DNA from: an uncultured Blautia sp.
GTDB lineage: Bacteria > Bacillota > Clostridia > Lachnospirales > Lachnospiraceae
DNA: 9,146 nucleotides
NCBI GenBank assembly: GCA_934426285.1
Contig: CAKRYE010000067.1
Location: 1-9,146, forward strand
Direction of reading: 5' to 3'
Shown here piece by piece: positions 7,445 to 9,146 of the stretch; the first letter of the stretch is position 1, and each line of letters opens with the position of its first letter. The notes beneath the pieces are model-generated. The model saw only the letters and a list, made by a program, of their open reading frames with translations. It did not search any database and was not told the origin of the DNA. A program made the position numbers and the translations under genes.

Positions 7445-7463
7445 AATCTTTTCTCCCTATATG

Positions 7464-7495
7464 CTGCTGTGATCTTTTCATTCTCATCACAACAG
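7464..7495 (-). other. Intercistronic hairpin between GH5 and GPH genes
   Basis: In the leftward RNA, CTGTTGTGAT (7495-7486) pairs with ATCACAGCAG (7473-7464), ten pairs with one U-G wobble, around a 12-nt loop. No T-run follows, so it is not a terminator; it ends 5 nt before the RBS of the GPH gene. It may set differential stability or translation of the two cistrons. Confidence 0.45.
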
Positions 7496-7524
7496 GTGCC
7501 CTTTACTTTTCAATAAATCTGTTC

Positions 7525-8691
7525 TTATTTCTCAATTGGAAACCATCCGAAGTCTGCACATCTGCCGAAATCCCAGCTGTCCCAGCCTACCCAGCCAGGT
7601 GTGTTTACTGTATCTGTGAGAAGTTTGTAACTCCAGTAGAAATATCCGCTTCCTGCGTTCCATGCATCAAGCTGAGCTTCTGCAACTGCATTGTAGATTT
7701 TCTTCTTTTCTTCAGCACTGACTGTTTCCTGTGCCATGCCTTCTACACCGTTGAGAACTGTCTGTCCACCCTTTGTATCACAGCCAACTGCAAGAGAGTT
7801 GAACAGGCACCATTCGCCGCAGATTACCGGAAAGTATTCCTGCATTTCTGCGATGTCTTTTTTCAGCTCTTTTACATATTTCACGTACTCTTCTACAGTC
7901 TGCTCGCAGCCGTTCATTTCTGCAACCATCAGATACTGGTGAGTATCCAGAACTACATTCTTGTATTTGTCTTCACGCATAAAGTCTTTCCATGCTTTTA
8001 AGCGGAATGCATCATGGAATACCACATATTTGTCTTCCGGCATATGTCTGCGGATTCTGTCGTATGCTTCCAGATAAAAACCACGGACGAATTCCATTGT
8101 ATTTGGCTTTGTTCCTTTTGCTTTCTCAGGATCAACTGCAGGATAGCGCTCTGCTACCTTCATGGACTCCCACATATCTTCCAGTACCGGCTCATTCAGG
8201 ATTTCAATTCCCCATAATCCTTTTCTTGTTCCGTATCTCTCTGCCAGTCTTTCCAGTACTGTAAGTTCGAACTCCACTTCGTCCGGCTCCTGTGACCATT
8301 TGCATACACCACTGATTCCACCGTTGTCAAATCCATTCTGGCTATCCGGTGCTGTATGAAGATCGATCAGAATCTGCAGACCATATTTCTCAGCCCAGTT
8401 GAATGCTTTGTCCAGTTCTTCAATACATCCGATGAATGGTTCTCTGTCACCGAAAATGAAATATGGAACCGGAATTCTCACTGCATCCATTCCCATGGAT
8501 TTAATTCTTGTGAAGTCTCTTTCTGTAATGTACTCAGAACGATGGATCTTGATTCTTGCTTCATAGACTTCTTTGGAGAGCTGTGTGGGCAGATAGTATT
8601 CATCTTCTGCTGTTGTGCCGTCAAACAAAGACGGGCTCATCCATTTTTCAAGTACCAGCCAGTTTCCAAGATTGACTCCCTTTACTTTCAT
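7525..8691 (-). CDS. GH5 family exo-beta-glucanase-like enzyme (cytoplasmic)
   Basis: The 388-residue (beta/alpha)8 enzyme carries GH5 motifs: GVNLGNWLVLEKW at the start, Arg72 in VRIP, IDLHTAPDSQNGFDNGG (His112), acid/base Glu167 in ILNEP, His251 in DTHQY and nucleophile Glu293 in CGEW. The SQNGFDN block and the GxNLGxWLVLE opening closely resemble, from memory, fungal exo-1,3-beta-glucanases (Exg1 type, subfamily 9). It therefore probably releases glucose from beta-1,3-glucosides, but relatives cut other beta-glucosides. There is no signal peptide. The start at 8691 is chosen over an upstream in-frame ATG because GGGAGG (8702-8697) lies 5 nt before it; the extra 20 residues of the longer form are encoded by the promoter-proximal inverted repeat. 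First gene of an operon with the GPH symporter, divergent from a possible regulator. Confidence 0.85.
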   Translation of the reverse strand: MKVKGVNLGNWLVLEKWMSPSLFDGTTAEDEYYLPTQLSKEVYEARIKIHRSEYITERDFTRIKSMGMDAVRIPVPYFIFGDREPFIGCIEELDKAFNWAEKYGLQILIDLHTAPDSQNGFDNGGISGVCKWSQEPDEVEFELTVLERLAERYGTRKGLWGIEILNEPVLEDMWESMKVAERYPAVDPEKAKGTKPNTMEFVRGFYLEAYDRIRRHMPEDKYVVFHDAFRLKAWKDFMREDKYKNVVLDTHQYLMVAEMNGCEQTVEEYVKYVKELKKDIAEMQEYFPVICGEWCLFNSLAVGCDTKGGQTVLNGVEGMAQETVSAEEKKKIYNAVAEAQLDAWNAGSGYFYWSYKLLTDTVNTPGWVGWDSWDFGRCADFGWFPIEK

Positions 8692-8728
8692 GTTTTCCTC
8701 CCTGATATTGGTATAAATTTTACATTTC

Positions 8729-8744
8729 CGGAAACGTCTTTCCG
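8729..8744. promoter_or_regulatory. Inverted repeat upstream of GH5, possible operator
   Basis: CGGAAA and TTTCCG arms flank the core CGTC (8729-8744). The left arm also forms the perfect 10-bp palindrome TTTCCGGAAA (8725-8734), so there are three TTTCC half-sites in 20 bp. It lies in the GH5 leader, 34-53 nt upstream of the start codon. It is more likely an operator or a leader structure than noise, but the cognate protein is unknown. Confidence 0.4.
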
Positions 8745-8813
8745 ATATCAATTTACTTTCGCGCGCTCTTTATTTTTCAATCATTATTGTATCGGCGAAA
8801 AGAGGAATTTTAT

Positions 8814-8819
8814 ATTATA
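8814..8819 (-). promoter_or_regulatory. Possible -10 box for GH5 operon
   Basis: A perfect TATAAT on the minus strand about 123 nt upstream of the GH5 ATG. The -35 at normal spacing is poor (AAAAGT), so it would need an activator, which would fit a divergent AraC-type gene. It competes with the better-spaced candidate at 8886-8914. Confidence 0.35.
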
Positions 8820-8853
8820 ATTCTCAGTTTTTTATCACTTTTCACAGCAAATA

Positions 8854-8862
8854 TGTTATGAT
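8854..8862 (+). promoter_or_regulatory. Extended -10 promoter for the right-edge gene
   Basis: TG-T-TATGAT (8854-8862) is an extended -10 element, predicting a start near 8869 and a leader of about 84 nt before the ATG at 8953. No clear -35 is seen, as is usual for extended -10 promoters. Confidence 0.45.
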
Positions 8863-8893
8863 ATAAATACTTTTATATCTTCTCTTTTATATC
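8860..8893. repeat. Cluster of TTTATATC half-sites (inverted plus direct)
   Basis: GATATAAA (8860-8867) and TTTATATC (8872-8879) form an 8-bp inverted repeat with a 4-nt centre. CTTTTATATC then recurs as a direct repeat at 8870-8879 and 8884-8893. The sites overlap both predicted -10 boxes (8857-8862 rightward, 8891-8886 leftward), so they may form a shared operator. The AT-rich composition lowers confidence. Confidence 0.35.
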
Positions 8894-8914
8894 GCATCAG
8901 ACTACAGCAACCAA
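8886..8914 (-). promoter_or_regulatory. Candidate promoter for GH5 operon
   Basis: On the minus strand, TTGGTT (8914-8909) and TATAAA (8891-8886) have an exact 17-nt spacer. Transcription would start near 8879 and give a leader of almost 190 nt before the GH5 ATG, running through the rightward promoter at 8854-8862. Confidence 0.4.
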
Positions 8915-8952
8915 ATCCTGGCCAAATACATTACAAAGTGAGGAATCCATCC

Positions 8953-9146
8953 ATGATTTTTAATATTGATTATCTCATGCAGCATATTTCCTATGAATTA
9001 CATACAATTGTAAAAAATTGGACAGAACATTTATCTGTACAGACAAAACCGGAAGTTGTCTGTGCACGTAAAGATATAAGCGATGAATATCTGCCATTTT
9101 CTGTTTTTACGGATTCTATTTTAAATGCAGAAGATACTTTCAATCT
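8953..9146 (+). CDS. 5' end of a rightward gene, possible AraC-type regulator (partial)
   Basis: Sixty-four codons are open to the window edge, starting at an ATG preceded by GTGAGG 9 nt upstream. The residues begin MIFNIDYLMQHISYELH and show a mix of hydrophobic and charged positions with no signal peptide or membrane segment. I do not recognise a domain in this part. The divergent position next to the GH5-GPH operon is typical of regulators of sugar operons in Lachnospiraceae, many of which are AraC-family proteins with a poorly conserved N-terminal sensor half and a DNA-binding C-terminus that would lie outside the window. The gene is well supported; the regulator role is inference from context. 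Confidence 0.5.
   Translation, partial: MIFNIDYLMQHISYELHTIVKNWTEHLSVQTKPEVVCARKDISDEYLPFSVFTDSILNAEDTFN

Noticed and set aside
8692..8751. Longer GH5 start, 20 codons upstream
   Set aside because: GGGAGG directly before the ATG at 8691 fixes the shorter start, and the extra residues are basic and unlike GH5 N-termini.
8356..8820. 154-codon open frame on the plus strand
   Set aside because: It is the shadow of the GH5 5' half and its leader on the opposite strand and has no RBS.
1..9146. CRISPR array, tRNA, rRNA, transposase or phage genes
   Set aside because: No regularly spaced repeats, cloverleaf, rRNA-like block, or integrase/transposase reading frame was seen; the only mobile-element candidate is the noncoding element at 232-376.

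Overview
The window looks like a piece of chromosome from a Firmicute of the Lachnospiraceae type (Blautia or Ruminococcus-like gut bacterium). The grounds are moderate-to-low GC, strong AGGAGG/GGGAGG-type ribosome binding sites, intrinsic terminators with U-tracts, and cytoplasmic glycosidases paired with a GPH-family sugar symporter. The genus is inferred from overall character, not from a marker gene.

Layout. Positions 1-32 hold the first ten codons of a leftward gene with a very strong RBS; its start vaguely resembles urease gamma subunit. Positions 33-518 have no protein gene but are full of structure. There is a leftward promoter with a 17-bp hairpin plus T-run just after its start point, then a roughly 145-bp element bounded by 13-bp inverted repeats with two internal hairpins (MITE-like or a structured RNA), then the leader of the next gene. 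Positions 519-2549 (+) encode a GH120 beta-xylosidase. A bidirectional terminator (2597-2653) separates it from a block of leftward genes. Read in their own direction (right to left) these are: GH5 exo-glucanase-like enzyme (8691-7525), GPH sugar:cation symporter (7444-6059), terminator (5961-5926), GH32 beta-fructosidase with its own promoter (5759-4110), and a MATE efflux protein (4013-2655). At the right edge a rightward gene starts at 8953, divergent from GH5, and is cut off by the window end; its position suggests the regulator of the GH5-GPH pair, but it has no diagnostic motif yet.

How it may work. None of the three glycosidases has a visible signal peptide. The simplest model is that short oligosaccharides released by other gut organisms enter through the GPH symporter (and other transporters not seen here) and are cut inside the cell: GH5 on beta-glucosides, GH32 on fructosides, GH120 on xylosides. 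GH5 and GPH form a clear two-gene operon. GH32 has its own promoter behind a terminator, so it is probably controlled separately; the MATE gene follows 96 bp behind it and shares the final terminator. Whether all these genes serve one mixed substrate or are just adjacent is not settled by the sequence.

Most interesting items: the inverted-repeat element at 232-376, the promoter/terminator pair at 93-192, the insertion between the two catalytic residues of the GH120 enzyme, a fungal-Exg-like cytoplasmic GH5, and a cluster of TTTATATC half-sites over two face-to-face promoters at the right divergent junction.
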